Made by a program: the position numbers and the translations under genes
In this document: positions 25,377 through 35,620 of the stretch, one piece after another
How positions within the stretch are numbered: position 1 is the stretch's first letter
Layout of the letters: each line of letters starts with the position of its first letter
Notes under the pieces: model-generated
The model's input: only the letters and a program-made list of their open reading frames with translations
Told to the model about the DNA's origin: nothing
The model's database searches: none
DNA from: Nocardioides furvisabuli
GTDB taxonomy: Bacteria > Actinomycetota > Actinomycetes > Propionibacteriales > Nocardioidaceae
Reading direction: 5' to 3'
DNA length: 64,000 bases
Assembly: GCF_021083185.1 (NCBI RefSeq)
Contig: NZ_JAIGQB010000002.1
Span: 434,001-498,000, forward strand

Positions 25377-26591
25377 ATGCCCGAGGCAGTGATCGTTTCC
25401 GCAGCGCGTACCCCCATCGGCCGGGCCAACAAGGGCTCGCTGAAGGACTTCCGCCCCGACGACCTCACCGCGCTCGCCGTGCAGGCCGCGCTCGACAAGA
25501 TCCCCGGTCTCGACCCGACCACCATCGAGGACCTGCTGCTCGGCTGCGGCCTCCCCGGTGGCGAGTCGGGCAACAACATGGCCCGCGTCGTGACCACGCT
25601 CCTCGGCCTCGAGGTCCCCGGCGCCACGGTCACCCGCTACTGCTCGTCGTCGGTGCAGACGACCCGCATGGCCTTCCACGCGATCAAGGCCGGCGAGGGC
25701 GACATCTTCGTCTCCGCCGGGGTCGAGACCGTCTCGCGCTTCGCCAAGGGCACCTCCGACCACATCCCCGGCACCCGCAACCCGCTCTTCGAGGACGCCG
25801 GCGCGCGCACCGACGAGTACGCCAAGGGCGGCCGGGACTGGCACGACCCGCGCGAGGACGGCCAGCTGCCCGACATCTACATCGCGATGGGCCAGACGGC
25901 CGAGAACGTCGCACGGATGCGCGGCCTGGACCGCAAGGAGCTCGACGAGTTCGCCGTCCGCTCCCAGAACCTCGCCGAGAAGGCGATCGCCGACGGCTTC
26001 TGGGAGCGCGAGATCACCGCGGTCACGACGCCCGACGGCACGGTCGTGACGAAGGACGACGGCCCGCGCGCCGGAGTGACGTACGACGCCATCGCCGGCC
26101 TCGACCCGGTCTTCCGCCCCGACGGCGTGGTCACCGCCGGCAACTGCTGCGCGCTCAACGACGGCGCCGCCGCCGTGGTCGTCATGTCCGACACCAAGGC
26201 CGCCGAGCTCGGCCTGACCCCGCTCGCACGGATCGTGTCCACCGGTGTCTCCGGGCTCTCCCCCGAGATCATGGGCCTCGGTCCCGTCGAGGCCACGAAG
26301 AGCGCCCTCGAGCACGCCGGCATGAGCATCGGCGACATCGACCTCGTCGAGATCAACGAGGCGTTCGCCGCGCAGGTCGTGCCGTCCTACCAGGACCTCG
26401 GCATCGACCTGGACCGCCTCAACGTCAACGGCGGCGCCATCGCGGTCGGCCACCCCTTCGGCATGACGGGCGCGCGCCTGCAGAACACGATGCTCAACAG
26501 CCTGGACTGGCACGACAAGTCCACCGGCCTCATCACCATGTGCGTCGGCGGCGGCCAGGGCATGGCGATGATCCTCGAGCGCGTCGGCTGA
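25377..26591 (+). CDS. Acetyl-CoA C-acetyltransferase (thiolase family)
   Basis: A 404-residue thiolase that cleaves or condenses acyl-CoA with CoA or acetyl-CoA. The acylated nucleophile is C89 (YCSSSVQ), with NEAFAAQ, H359 in GHPFGMTG and the base C389 in CVGGGQG. All catalytic residues are present. The ATG at 25377 follows GGAG by six bases; a TAGGGT -10 is 40 bases upstream at 25330. There is no adjacent FadB, so whether it serves beta-oxidation or acetoacetyl-CoA formation is unsettled. Confidence 0.93.
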   Translation: MPEAVIVSAARTPIGRANKGSLKDFRPDDLTALAVQAALDKIPGLDPTTIEDLLLGCGLPGGESGNNMARVVTTLLGLEVPGATVTRYCSSSVQTTRMAFHAIKAGEGDIFVSAGVETVSRFAKGTSDHIPGTRNPLFEDAGARTDEYAKGGRDWHDPREDGQLPDIYIAMGQTAENVARMRGLDRKELDEFAVRSQNLAEKAIADGFWEREITAVTTPDGTVVTKDDGPRAGVTYDAIAGLDPVFRPDGVVTAGNCCALNDGAAAVVVMSDTKAAELGLTPLARIVSTGVSGLSPEIMGLGPVEATKSALEHAGMSIGDIDLVEINEAFAAQVVPSYQDLGIDLDRLNVNGGAIAVGHPFGMTGARLQNTMLNSLDWHDKSTGLITMCVGGGQGMAMILERVG

Positions 26592-26614
26592 CGGGTCCCG
26601 GCACTGCACGGCAC

Positions 26615-26620
26615 TAGGCT
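26615..26620 (+). promoter_or_regulatory. -10 element of the second MarR gene (leaderless)
   Basis: TAGGCT with six bases to the ATG at 26627, very similar to the metG and LURP-gene promoters. Confidence 0.55.
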
Positions 26621-26626
26621 GGCGCC

Positions 26627-27121
26627 ATGACCACCACGGGGGAACCGCGCTGGCTCGACGACACGCAGCAGCACTCGTGGCGTGCCCTGATGATGGGCAT
26701 GACGCTGCTGCTGGAACGTCTCGACGACGACCTGCGCCGCGAGTTCGGGATGTCGCTGACCGAGTACGAGGTGCTGGTGCGGCTCTCCGAGCGTCCGGGC
26801 CGGGCGATGCGGATGGCGCACCTGGCCGACGCGATGGCGCACTCGCGCAGCCGGGTGACCCACACCGTCGCCCGGATGGAGGCCGTCGGCTACGTCACCC
26901 GCGGCACGACGCCCGAGGACGGTCGCGGCGTCGTCGCGACGATGACCGACCAGGGCTACGAGCTGCTCGAGCGGGCCGCGCCGTGCCACGTGGAGAGCGT
27001 GCGCCGCAACATCGTCGACCTCGTCGCCGAGGACGACTTCGCCGCGGTCGGGCGGGTCTTCGACCAGGTGGCCGACCACCTGGTGACGCGGCACCCGGAG
27101 TCGGAGATCCGTACGCAGTAG
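26627..27121 (+). CDS. MarR-family transcriptional regulator
   Basis: 164 residues. Winged-helix pattern with LSERPGRAMRMAHLADAMAHSRSRVTHTVARMEAVGYV as the HTH and TPEDGRGVVATMTDQG as the wing. It lies 35 bases after the thiolase gene on the same strand but has its own leaderless promoter. No palindrome is obvious in the short gap. Target genes and ligand are unknown; the neighbouring thiolase is a possible target by position only. Confidence 0.88.
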   Translation: MTTTGEPRWLDDTQQHSWRALMMGMTLLLERLDDDLRREFGMSLTEYEVLVRLSERPGRAMRMAHLADAMAHSRSRVTHTVARMEAVGYVTRGTTPEDGRGVVATMTDQGYELLERAAPCHVESVRRNIVDLVAEDDFAAVGRVFDQVADHLVTRHPESEIRTQ

Positions 27122-27136
27122 CCGGGCCTCAAGCAC

Positions 27137-27172
27137 AAGAGCCGCCCGCAAGCTTTCTCGCGGGCGGCTCTT
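27137..27172. terminator. Bidirectional terminator between marR and ettA
   Basis: A perfect 13-bp stem (27137-27149 with 27160-27172) and 10-base loop lie between two convergent stop codons. It fills most of the 65-base gap. Confidence 0.8.
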
Positions 27173-27186
27173 CGTGTCGGGCCGGG

Positions 27187-28869
<1,683 letters not shown>

Positions 28870-28876
28870 GCGGGCG

Positions 28877-28882
28877 AGCCTA
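28877..28882 (-). promoter_or_regulatory. -10 element of ettA (leaderless)
   Basis: TAGGCT, complement of 28877-28882, seven bases before the ettA ATG. Confidence 0.6.
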
Positions 28883-28969
28883 CGGGGAACCGGACCCCGC
28901 CCGACAATCGCGCCTCCCCCGGAGCGGCTGTCGACCGACCGGGCCCCGGAGGCCGCCGGCCCGCCCTCC

Positions 28970-29380
28970 TCAGGCCGCCTGCGGCGCCGCCTCGCTCGCC
29001 ACCGGCTGCACCTCGGCGACCTCGGGCGCCACCGCCTTCGCGAACCGGGTCGTGCCGTGGCTCAGGTCGTGGCCGACCGAGGTCGCCACGACCTCGAAGG
29101 AGGTCTGCGGCTTGCCCTCGCGCTCCCACACGTCGGCGACGAGCCGGCCGTGCACGACCACGGGATCGCCGCTGCTCAGCGAGTCGGCCACGTGGCGGGC
29201 CAGCCGGTTCCACGCCTTCACGGTGTGCCACGAGGTGGTGCCGCGGACCCACTCGCCGTCGCGGTAGCGGCTCGGGGTGCAGGCCACGCGGAACGAGGCG
29301 ACCTGTCGGCCCTCGGCGAGCTCGCGCAGCGTGACGTCGCCGCCGATCCAACCGGTCAGGGTGATCTGGGTGTCGTACAT
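28970..29380 (-). CDS. ssb: Single-stranded DNA-binding protein, short paralogue
   Basis: 136 residues with the OB-fold SSB pattern: ITLTGWIGGDVTLRELAEGRQVASFRVACTPS, then SWHTVKAWNRLARHVADSLSSGDPVVVHGRL. The acidic DDIPF-type tip of the main SSB is absent; the C-terminus is Ala/Pro/Glu-rich. This resembles the second, SsbB-type protein of actinomycetes, linked to sporulation chromosome segregation or competence in other species. AGGAG lies nine bases before the ATG at 29378-29380. It follows the two GTPase genes on the same strand. Confidence 0.85.
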   Translation of the reverse strand: MYDTQITLTGWIGGDVTLRELAEGRQVASFRVACTPSRYRDGEWVRGTTSWHTVKAWNRLARHVADSLSSGDPVVVHGRLVADVWEREGKPQTSFEVVATSVGHDLSHGTTRFAKAVAPEVAEVQPVASEAAPQAA

Positions 29381-29475
29381 CGAGGTGTCTCCTGGACTCG
29401 GCGGCGGTGGCTCCGCCGCGGTCCCCCAAGACTGTGCACCGGGGCCGACAACCACGACCCGAGGCCACGACCAGC

Positions 29476-29521
29476 TGTGGACGAGACGACCCGACACGTC
29501 CCTGTGGACGACTCGTGGCCC
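29476..29521. promoter_or_regulatory. Two DnaA-box-like nonamers upstream of the ssb paralogue
   Basis: TGTGGACGA occurs at 29476-29484 and 29513-29521, the complement of TCGTCCACA, one base from the DnaA box TTGTCCACA. Both are in the 148-base gap between the GTPase and ssb genes; the rest of that gap holds only a GC-rich hairpin at 29401-29419. Confidence 0.3.
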
Positions 29522-29528
29522 GCGATCC

Positions 29529-31184
29529 TCAGCGCAGGGCGGTGGTGAGGCCGTCGCGCACCTCGGCGTAGGACGCGATCTCGGCCAGGATCGGGGCAAC
29601 CACGACCTCCGCGGACACCTCCGAGATCGCCTCGCGCAGGCGCTTGTCGGCCGATCGCGCCCGCGATCTCGCGGTGAGCGACACAAGCCAGCGGCACACC
29701 AGCGCCAGGAGGATGCCCAGCCCCACCCCGCCCAGCAGCATCAGCGTGGGCAGCGGGAAGGCGCCGACCTCAGGGGTCGGGGGCTCGGGCAGCCGGGCGT
29801 AGGAGCCGAAGGCGAGCAGGGCCAGCCACCCGGCGCCGAGGACGGCGGAGACGATCAGGACGTACTGCAGGACACGCACCAGACCGGCCCACACCGGGAT
29901 CCTCGCCGCGCCGAGGTCGGTCGAGGCGACCGCCCGGTCGAGCCGGTCACCCAGGTCCGGCAGGCGCGAGACCGAGGCCGCACGGACGGCCGATGCCCAC
30001 GCGGGCGCCATGCCCTCGCCGACGTGGTCGGCCAGGGCCCGGACCTCGGTGTCGACCCGGGCGCGCTCGACGCCGGTGGCTTTCGGCACCGACGTGCGGG
30101 CAGCGCCGGTGAGAGCCTTGCCGGACGCGCCGAGGTCGAGGTGGAGCCGCTTGAGCGGGTCGGGCTTGAGCCGGGAGAACCAGGCCGTCACCGGCCACCC
30201 GGTCGCCCGGTTGGCCCGCAGGCGGGTGGAGTCTGCGACGGCCTTCACCACGGTCGGCACCCCTGCCGCCTCGGCGAAGGCGTCGTCGAGGGCGGCGACC
30301 CGCTCCTTCGACAGGGACGGCGCCTTGGCGGTGCCGGTGGCCTCCTGGAGACGCTGCGCGGCGCTCTTCACGTCGGCCTCGAGCCGGGAACGGGTGACCT
30401 TCTTGGCCGCGACGCGCTCGGCGATCATGCCGCGCAGCTCATCGACCCCCCAGCCGTGGCGCGCGCTCACGCCGAGCACCGGGACGCCGGACAGGCCGTC
30501 GGCCTCGAGCAGGCGGCGTACGTCGTCGAGCATCGAGGCGCGCCGGTCCTCCGGCACGGTGTCGATGTGGTTGAGCACGACGAGCATCACATCGCGGTGC
30601 CCCGACAGCGGCTTGAGGAAGCGGTCGTGGATGGCGGCGTCGGCGTACTTCTGCGGGTCGAGCACCCACACCAGCATGTCGGCGAGCTGCACCAGGCGCT
30701 CGACCTCGAGGTGGTGGGAGACCTCGGTGGAGTCGTGGTCGGGCAGGTCGAGGAGCACGACGCCGCGCAGCTCGACGTCCTCGTCGGCCGCCGACAGCAT
30801 CGAGTCGCGGGTGACCTGGTGGCGCGCGGGGATGCCGAGCCACTCGAGCAGCTCCTCGGCCCCCTCCTTGCCCCACACGCAGGCGGTGGCCCACGACGTG
30901 GTGGGACGGCGTACGCCGACCGCGGCGAGCTCGAGCCCGCTCAGCGCGTTGAAGGTGGAGGACTTGCCCGAGCCGGTGGCGCCGGCGAGGGCGACGACGG
31001 TGTGGTCGGCAGACAGCTTCAGCCGGCCGGCCGCGCGGGCGGCGACCTTCTCCGCGTCGTCCACGACGGAGTCGTCGACGCGTCCGCGGGCAGCCGTGGC
31101 GGCGCGCTCGAGCCCGTCGACGCGGGCGCCGATGTCAGAGCTCCTGGTGACCAGCTTCTTGGCCCCTTCGAGCAACGACGTCAT
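29529..31184 (-). CDS. Membrane-associated dynamin-like/YfjP-type GTPase (first of a pair)
   Basis: 551 residues. The G1 motif GATGSGKS is at residues 68-75, G3 is DLPDHDS and G4 is NHID. A helical region follows, and two transmembrane helices lie near 430-500 (VLIVSAVLGAGWLALLAF and LMLLGGVGLGILLALV). This layout fits Era-like or dynamin-like GTPases that remodel membranes; paired genes of this type act in Streptomyces sporulation septation (DynA/DynB, recalled). GAGGGAG lies just before the ATG at 31182-31184. It is 43 bases downstream of the second GTPase gene. Confidence 0.85.
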   Translation of the reverse strand: MTSLLEGAKKLVTRSSDIGARVDGLERAATAARGRVDDSVVDDAEKVAARAAGRLKLSADHTVVALAGATGSGKSSTFNALSGLELAAVGVRRPTTSWATACVWGKEGAEELLEWLGIPARHQVTRDSMLSAADEDVELRGVVLLDLPDHDSTEVSHHLEVERLVQLADMLVWVLDPQKYADAAIHDRFLKPLSGHRDVMLVVLNHIDTVPEDRRASMLDDVRRLLEADGLSGVPVLGVSARHGWGVDELRGMIAERVAAKKVTRSRLEADVKSAAQRLQEATGTAKAPSLSKERVAALDDAFAEAAGVPTVVKAVADSTRLRANRATGWPVTAWFSRLKPDPLKRLHLDLGASGKALTGAARTSVPKATGVERARVDTEVRALADHVGEGMAPAWASAVRAASVSRLPDLGDRLDRAVASTDLGAARIPVWAGLVRVLQYVLIVSAVLGAGWLALLAFGSYARLPEPPTPEVGAFPLPTLMLLGGVGLGILLALVCRWLVSLTARSRARSADKRLREAISEVSAEVVVAPILAEIASYAEVRDGLTTALR

Positions 31185-31227
31185 GACTCCCTCACGGTTG
31201 GGTGGTGCGGTTCTCGGGGACTCAACC

Positions 31228-33021
31228 CTAGGGGGCGCTCCCGGCAGAGCCCGAACCCTGGGGCTGCTGCGTCGCGGCGTAGCGCAGGTCGTCGACCTTG
31301 CGGGCCGCGGAGCGCATCCGCTCGGGTGCTTCGGGCGAGATCTCGAGGCTGTCGAGGAGGTCGGTGTAGCGGCGACGCTCCGCGTCGAGCAGGTCGCTCA
31401 TCGAGGTCTCGAGCCGCTGGCGGGCGCGCTCGGCGAGGCTGCGCACCGCCTGGTCACCGAAGACGGCCTCGAGCAGCTTCTGTCCCAGGACGGCCGAGCC
31501 GCCGGCGATGCCCGCCTCGGCGCCGACCAGGAGGCCCCCGGTGTGGGCGAAGACGACGATCATCAGCGCGACCGCGAGGCCGTTGACGCCGAAGGCCAGG
31601 AAGCGCGCGGTGGAGCGCTTGTCGGCGCCCTCGCTGCGCACCATCTCCAGCACGTCGTCCTGCCAGTCGCGCACGGCGCGCTCGGCGCGGCGGCGGAAGT
31701 CGCGCGACGCGCGACCGAGGTCCTCACCCGCATCGCGGAGCAGGACCTGGCCCGCGGCGGTGCCGCGCCAGGACGCCTCGGCACGCTCGGCTGCGGCCTC
31801 GGCGTGCTCGAGGATGAGGGTCTCGAGCCCGGACTCGACGGCGACGGTGACGCGCTCTGCCTGCTGCGGCTTGCCCTTGACGGCGTTGACGACCCGGTCG
31901 CGGATCCAGCCGACGCGCGTCTCGAGCGTCTTGAGCAGCTCGCCGGTGCCGACGAACTCCTGCCAGCGGGCGAGCACCTCGCCGCGCAGCAGCGAGCCGT
32001 CGGCCGAAGCCTCTCCGACCGCCTTCACGGCCCGGTCGTAGGCCTCGTTGGCGTCCTCGCGCAGGCGGCGTACGGCGTCGGTCTGCTCGGTCGCGGCGTC
32101 GGCGACGACGTGCGTACGCCGACCGAGCGTGCGGATCGCGCCGTCGAGGGTCTGCTGGACGACCGCGGCGCGGGCGTCCTGGTCGTCGGCCAGGGCCTGC
32201 AGCCAGCGGCGGATGTCGATGACCGAGTCCGAGGCCAGCAGTCCCGTCTCGGAGACCTCGCCCTCCTCGACGGTGAAGAGCGGGGAGTCCTTCAGGCCGC
32301 GGCTGGCGAGCATCCGCGCGAGGTGGGTGGCGATGGTGTCGACGGCGTCGGGGGGCGTGCGGTCGAGCACGATCGCCACGGCGGCCGAGCGCTCGGCGGC
32401 CTTGCGCAGGAAGTCCCACGGCACCTGGTCGGCGTACCTCGCGGCCGAGGTGACGAAGAGCCACAGGTCGGCGGCGGCGAGCAGCTGGGCCGCGAGCACG
32501 CGGTTGCGCTCCTCGACCGAGTCGATGTCGGGGGCGTCGAGGATCGCCAGGCCCGGCGACATCGCGGACGAGGCGACCAGCTGGAGGGCCTCGGGGTCGT
32601 TGGTCTGCCGGGTGACGCGCTCGAGCTCGGGCAGCAGCCGGTCCTGGCCGAACCACTTCGCGTCGTCGGGGTGGTGCACCAGCACCGGCGAGCGGGTGGT
32701 GGGCCGCAGCACCCCGGGCGCGGTGACGCGGGTCCCGACGAGCGAGTTCACCAACGTCGACTTGCCGGCGCCGGTGGACCCGCCGACGACCGCCAGCAGC
32801 GGTGCGTCGAGGGTCATCAGGCGCGGGATGACGTAGTCCTCGAGCTGGTCGACCATCTCGGCACGCGCGGCCCGCTGCTCCTCGGCACCGGGCAGCTCCA
32901 GCGGCAGCCGGGCCTCCTGGAGCGCACCGCGCAGCCGCACGAGTGCGGTCACCATCGCGGTCGTGGTGTCGGGCGTACGACGGCCGGGGGGCAGCGTCTG
33001 GTCCGCCTCGGGCTCGCTCAT
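31228..33021 (-). CDS. Membrane-associated dynamin-like/YfjP-type GTPase (second of a pair)
   Basis: 597 residues. The P-loop GSTGAGKS is at 81-88, the G3-like motif is LDAPDIDS and G4 is replaced by the weaker VLDRTPP. Long helices lead to one or two hydrophobic segments near 490-535 (FLAFGVNGLAVALMIVVFA). Related to but clearly different from the downstream GTPase, so they may form a heteromer. The ATG at 33019-33021 overlaps the end of the PrsW-type protease gene as ATGA, so translation is coupled to it. Confidence 0.85.
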   Translation of the reverse strand: MSEPEADQTLPPGRRTPDTTTAMVTALVRLRGALQEARLPLELPGAEEQRAARAEMVDQLEDYVIPRLMTLDAPLLAVVGGSTGAGKSTLVNSLVGTRVTAPGVLRPTTRSPVLVHHPDDAKWFGQDRLLPELERVTRQTNDPEALQLVASSAMSPGLAILDAPDIDSVEERNRVLAAQLLAAADLWLFVTSAARYADQVPWDFLRKAAERSAAVAIVLDRTPPDAVDTIATHLARMLASRGLKDSPLFTVEEGEVSETGLLASDSVIDIRRWLQALADDQDARAAVVQQTLDGAIRTLGRRTHVVADAATEQTDAVRRLREDANEAYDRAVKAVGEASADGSLLRGEVLARWQEFVGTGELLKTLETRVGWIRDRVVNAVKGKPQQAERVTVAVESGLETLILEHAEAAAERAEASWRGTAAGQVLLRDAGEDLGRASRDFRRRAERAVRDWQDDVLEMVRSEGADKRSTARFLAFGVNGLAVALMIVVFAHTGGLLVGAEAGIAGGSAVLGQKLLEAVFGDQAVRSLAERARQRLETSMSDLLDAERRRYTDLLDSLEISPEAPERMRSAARKVDDLRYAATQQPQGSGSAGSAP

Positions 33022-34127
33022 CGGGTGGGTACCACCTGTCCGGGGAAGGAGATGTAGGGGCGGATGAGCCGCAGCTCCTCGACGTGCTCCTGCCCGCGGA
33101 CCGCGAAGTCGTCCGGAGCGGTGCCGCGGAGGTAGCGGTGGTGGAGGTAGCCCAGCTCGATGGCCGCCGCCTGGTACTCGCGCATGCCGCGCTCGGCCTG
33201 CTTGCCTCCGTGGTGCAGCGCCCAGCGACGTGCGTGCCGGCGGGCGCGCAGGTCCACCAGCCACGGGATGTCGGTGGCGGGCAGCAGTCCGCGGTCGGCG
33301 GCGTCCTGGAGCGCCTCGACCAGGAGCGGGCGCTCGGAGCGCCGGCGGTAGACCGCGAACGCCACCACGCCGAGGAAGGCCGGCAGCATCAGCGTGGCGT
33401 AGACGACGAGGAACGTGCCCTGGATCGTGGAGTAGTTCCACAACCCGTGCAGCAGCGCGGCGAGCGCGAGGCCCACGACGGGGGCGAGGCGGCGCACGAG
33501 CGGGCGGGAGCTGGAGATCGCGAGCCCCACACCGATGCCGGTGAACGCCGTGAAGAGCGGGTGCGCGAAGGGGCTGAGCAGGCACCGGAAGATGAACGTC
33601 ACCGTGAGCGCCGCCGAGCCACCCTCGAGGCCGTCGGTCCCGCTGTAGGCGCTGGCGAGATAGAGGATGTTCTCGGTGAAGGCGAAGCCGATGCCGACCA
33701 TCCCGGCGTAGACGATGCCGTCGAGCACGCCGTCGAGCTCGTGGCGCCGCCACCACAGCAGCAGCACCAGGAAGGCGCCCTTGGTGACCTCCTCGGTGAC
33801 CGGCGCGACCACGGAGAGCGAGTCGGACTCGCTCGCGCCGCCGGCCATGCCGAGGACCTGCAGCACCAGCGCCGCGGCCGTGGCGACGAACGCCCCCCAC
33901 AGCAGCCCCGCGGCGAGCAGCGCTCGCGGCTCGGGCTCGTAGCGGTCGAGCCACATGAAGCACCCGACGAGCGGGCCGACCGGGAGGGCCGCGAGGAGAG
34001 CGGCCAGCGCGAGGGTCCCGGGAGCCCCGGAGAGGGCGACGACGAGGGCCATCGCTGCGGCGCCGACGAGCACCAGGACTGCCACCACGACCGTGAAGGC
34101 AACGCTGTCCCGGCGGCGTCGATGCAT
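33018..34127 (-). CDS. PrsW-type intramembrane glutamic/metallo-protease
   Basis: 369 residues with about eight transmembrane helices. The conserved set of the PrsW superfamily is present: EEVTKG, FAFTENILYLAS, HPLFTAF and HGLWN. PrsW enzymes cleave membrane anti-sigma factors in Bacillus; here no anti-sigma factor is adjacent. The gene opens an operon with the two GTPases, sharing an ATGA overlap with the first of them. The ATG at 34125-34127 follows TAGGCT by six bases (leaderless). The substrate is unknown. Confidence 0.88.
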   Translation of the reverse strand: MHRRRRDSVAFTVVVAVLVLVGAAAMALVVALSGAPGTLALAALLAALPVGPLVGCFMWLDRYEPEPRALLAAGLLWGAFVATAAALVLQVLGMAGGASESDSLSVVAPVTEEVTKGAFLVLLLWWRRHELDGVLDGIVYAGMVGIGFAFTENILYLASAYSGTDGLEGGSAALTVTFIFRCLLSPFAHPLFTAFTGIGVGLAISSSRPLVRRLAPVVGLALAALLHGLWNYSTIQGTFLVVYATLMLPAFLGVVAFAVYRRRSERPLLVEALQDAADRGLLPATDIPWLVDLRARRHARRWALHHGGKQAERGMREYQAAAIELGYLHHRYLRGTAPDDFAVRGQEHVEELRLIRPYISFPGQVVPTR

Positions 34128-34133
34128 GGTCGG

Positions 34134-34139
34134 AGCCTA
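34134..34139 (-). promoter_or_regulatory. -10 element of the PrsW-type gene (leaderless)
   Basis: TAGGCT, complement of 34134-34139, six bases before the ATG. Confidence 0.55.
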
Positions 34140-34163
34140 ACCGAGCAAGGCACTTCGACCGTG

Positions 34164-34227
34164 GTCGGCGCACCCCAAGGGGCGTGCGCCGACGCCCTCG
34201 TGGGCCGACGCCCTCGCGTCGTACAGT
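34164..34227 (+). promoter_or_regulatory. pepP promoter region with inverted and direct repeats
   Basis: A 10-bp inverted repeat (GTCGGCGCAC at 34164-34173 and its complement at 34184-34193) precedes two copies of GCCGACGCCCTCG (34188-34200 and 34204-34216). The -10 TACAGT is at 34222-34227, six bases before the GTG of pepP. The direct repeats cover the expected -35, suggesting an operator. Confidence 0.45.
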
Positions 34228-34233
34228 GACGGC

Positions 34234-35619
34234 GTGAGCGAGCCCACCGCAGAGAACCCTGTCGAGAACCCCGCCGACGAGCCGCGGACCGAGTCGCACG
34301 ACCCGGCGGTGCCGGCCGCCTACGCCGCCTTCATGCGCAAGGGCTGGGGCGACCGGGCGCTGGACATGCCGCGCCACCCCGTTGCCGACCACGCCGCGAC
34401 CCGTCGTGCCGCCTTGGCGCAGGCCTTCCCCGACGACCGGCTCGTGCTTCCCGCCGGCACCTACAAGGTCCGCGCCAACGACACCGACTACCGGTTCCGT
34501 CCGGACACCGCGCACACCTACTTCACCGGCAACCAGACCTCCGACGCCGTGCTGGTGATCGAGGACGGCGAGTCGGTGCTCTACGCCCGCCCGCGCTCCG
34601 AGCGCGACACCGACGAGTTCTTCCGCGACCGGCAGTACGGCGAGCTGTGGGCCGGTCGCCGTCCCTCGGCGCAGGAGATCTCCGACTCGCTCGGCATCGA
34701 GGTGCGCCACGTGAAGGACCTGCCGTCCTTCGACGACGACCGCAAGACCCGCGACGTCACCACCGACGAGGACCTCGCCCGCGTGGCCGACGAGCTGCGG
34801 CTGGTCAAGGACGAGTGGGAGATCGGCGAGCTCCAGGAGGCCTGCGACATCACCACGCTCGGGTTCGAGGACTCGGTGCGCGAGTGGGACCGGGTGCGGG
34901 AGTTCGGCGAGCGCTGGATCGAGGGCACGTTCTTCCGCCGCGCCCGTGCGATGGGCAACGACATCGGCTACGACTCGATCTGCGCCGGCGGCTCGCACGC
35001 CACGACGCTGCACTGGATCGACAACACCGGCTCCATCGAGCCCGGCAAGCTCGTGCTGCTCGACATGGGCGTGGAGGGCATCAACCTCTACACCGCCGAC
35101 GTGACGCGCACCCTCCCCGTCGACGGCACCTTCACGCCGCTGCAGCGCGACCTCTACGACCTGGTGTTCACCGCCCAGCAGAAGGGCATCGAGGCCGTAC
35201 GCCCCGGCGTCCCGTTCCTGGCCGCTCACCAGGCGGCGATGGAGGTGCTGGCGCACGGGCTCGAGGACCTCGGCCTCCTGCCGGTCTCGGCCCAGGAAGC
35301 GCTCGACCCGGAGTCGAAGGTCTACGCGCGCTGGACGCTGCACGGCACCTCCCACATGCTCGGCATGGACGTCCACGACTGCGGCCGCGCCTCGGCCGAC
35401 ATCTACCCCAAGGGCGACCTCGCCGAGGGCATGGTGCTCACCGTCGAGCCGGGCCTCTACTTCCAGGAGGACGACCTGCTCGTGCCGTCGGAGCTGCGCG
35501 GCATCGGCATCCGGATCGAGGACGACATCCTCGTCACCGCCGACGGCCACACCAACCTCTCGGCCTCGCTGCCCCGCTCGTCGGCGGACGTCGAGGAGTG
35601 GATGGGCCGGCTGCGCTGA
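34234..35619 (+). CDS. pepP: Xaa-Pro aminopeptidase (M24B family)
   Basis: 461 residues; removes N-terminal residues that precede proline. The creatinase-like N-terminal domain is followed by the pita-bread fold with metal ligands in LLDMG, TADVT, HGTSHMLGMDVHD, VEPGLY and IRIEDD, a full dinuclear metal set. It begins with GTG at 34234, six bases after TACAGT. The 30-residue N-terminal extension is acidic and Pro-rich. The rlmC gene follows after one base, so the two are cotranscribed. Confidence 0.94.
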   Translation: MSEPTAENPVENPADEPRTESHDPAVPAAYAAFMRKGWGDRALDMPRHPVADHAATRRAALAQAFPDDRLVLPAGTYKVRANDTDYRFRPDTAHTYFTGNQTSDAVLVIEDGESVLYARPRSERDTDEFFRDRQYGELWAGRRPSAQEISDSLGIEVRHVKDLPSFDDDRKTRDVTTDEDLARVADELRLVKDEWEIGELQEACDITTLGFEDSVREWDRVREFGERWIEGTFFRRARAMGNDIGYDSICAGGSHATTLHWIDNTGSIEPGKLVLLDMGVEGINLYTADVTRTLPVDGTFTPLQRDLYDLVFTAQQKGIEAVRPGVPFLAAHQAAMEVLAHGLEDLGLLPVSAQEALDPESKVYARWTLHGTSHMLGMDVHDCGRASADIYPKGDLAEGMVLTVEPGLYFQEDDLLVPSELRGIGIRIEDDILVTADGHTNLSASLPRSSADVEEWMGRLR

Positions 35620-35620
35620 G

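Noticed and set aside
27122-27186. A small RNA between marR and ettA
   Set aside because: The structure is fully explained as a two-way terminator between convergent genes and no promoter is seen.
29529-34127. GTPase pair with PrsW-type protease as an antiphage defence island
   Set aside because: No effector nuclease, toxin or mobile-element context; the neighbours are housekeeping genes and the G motifs fit membrane-remodelling GTPases.
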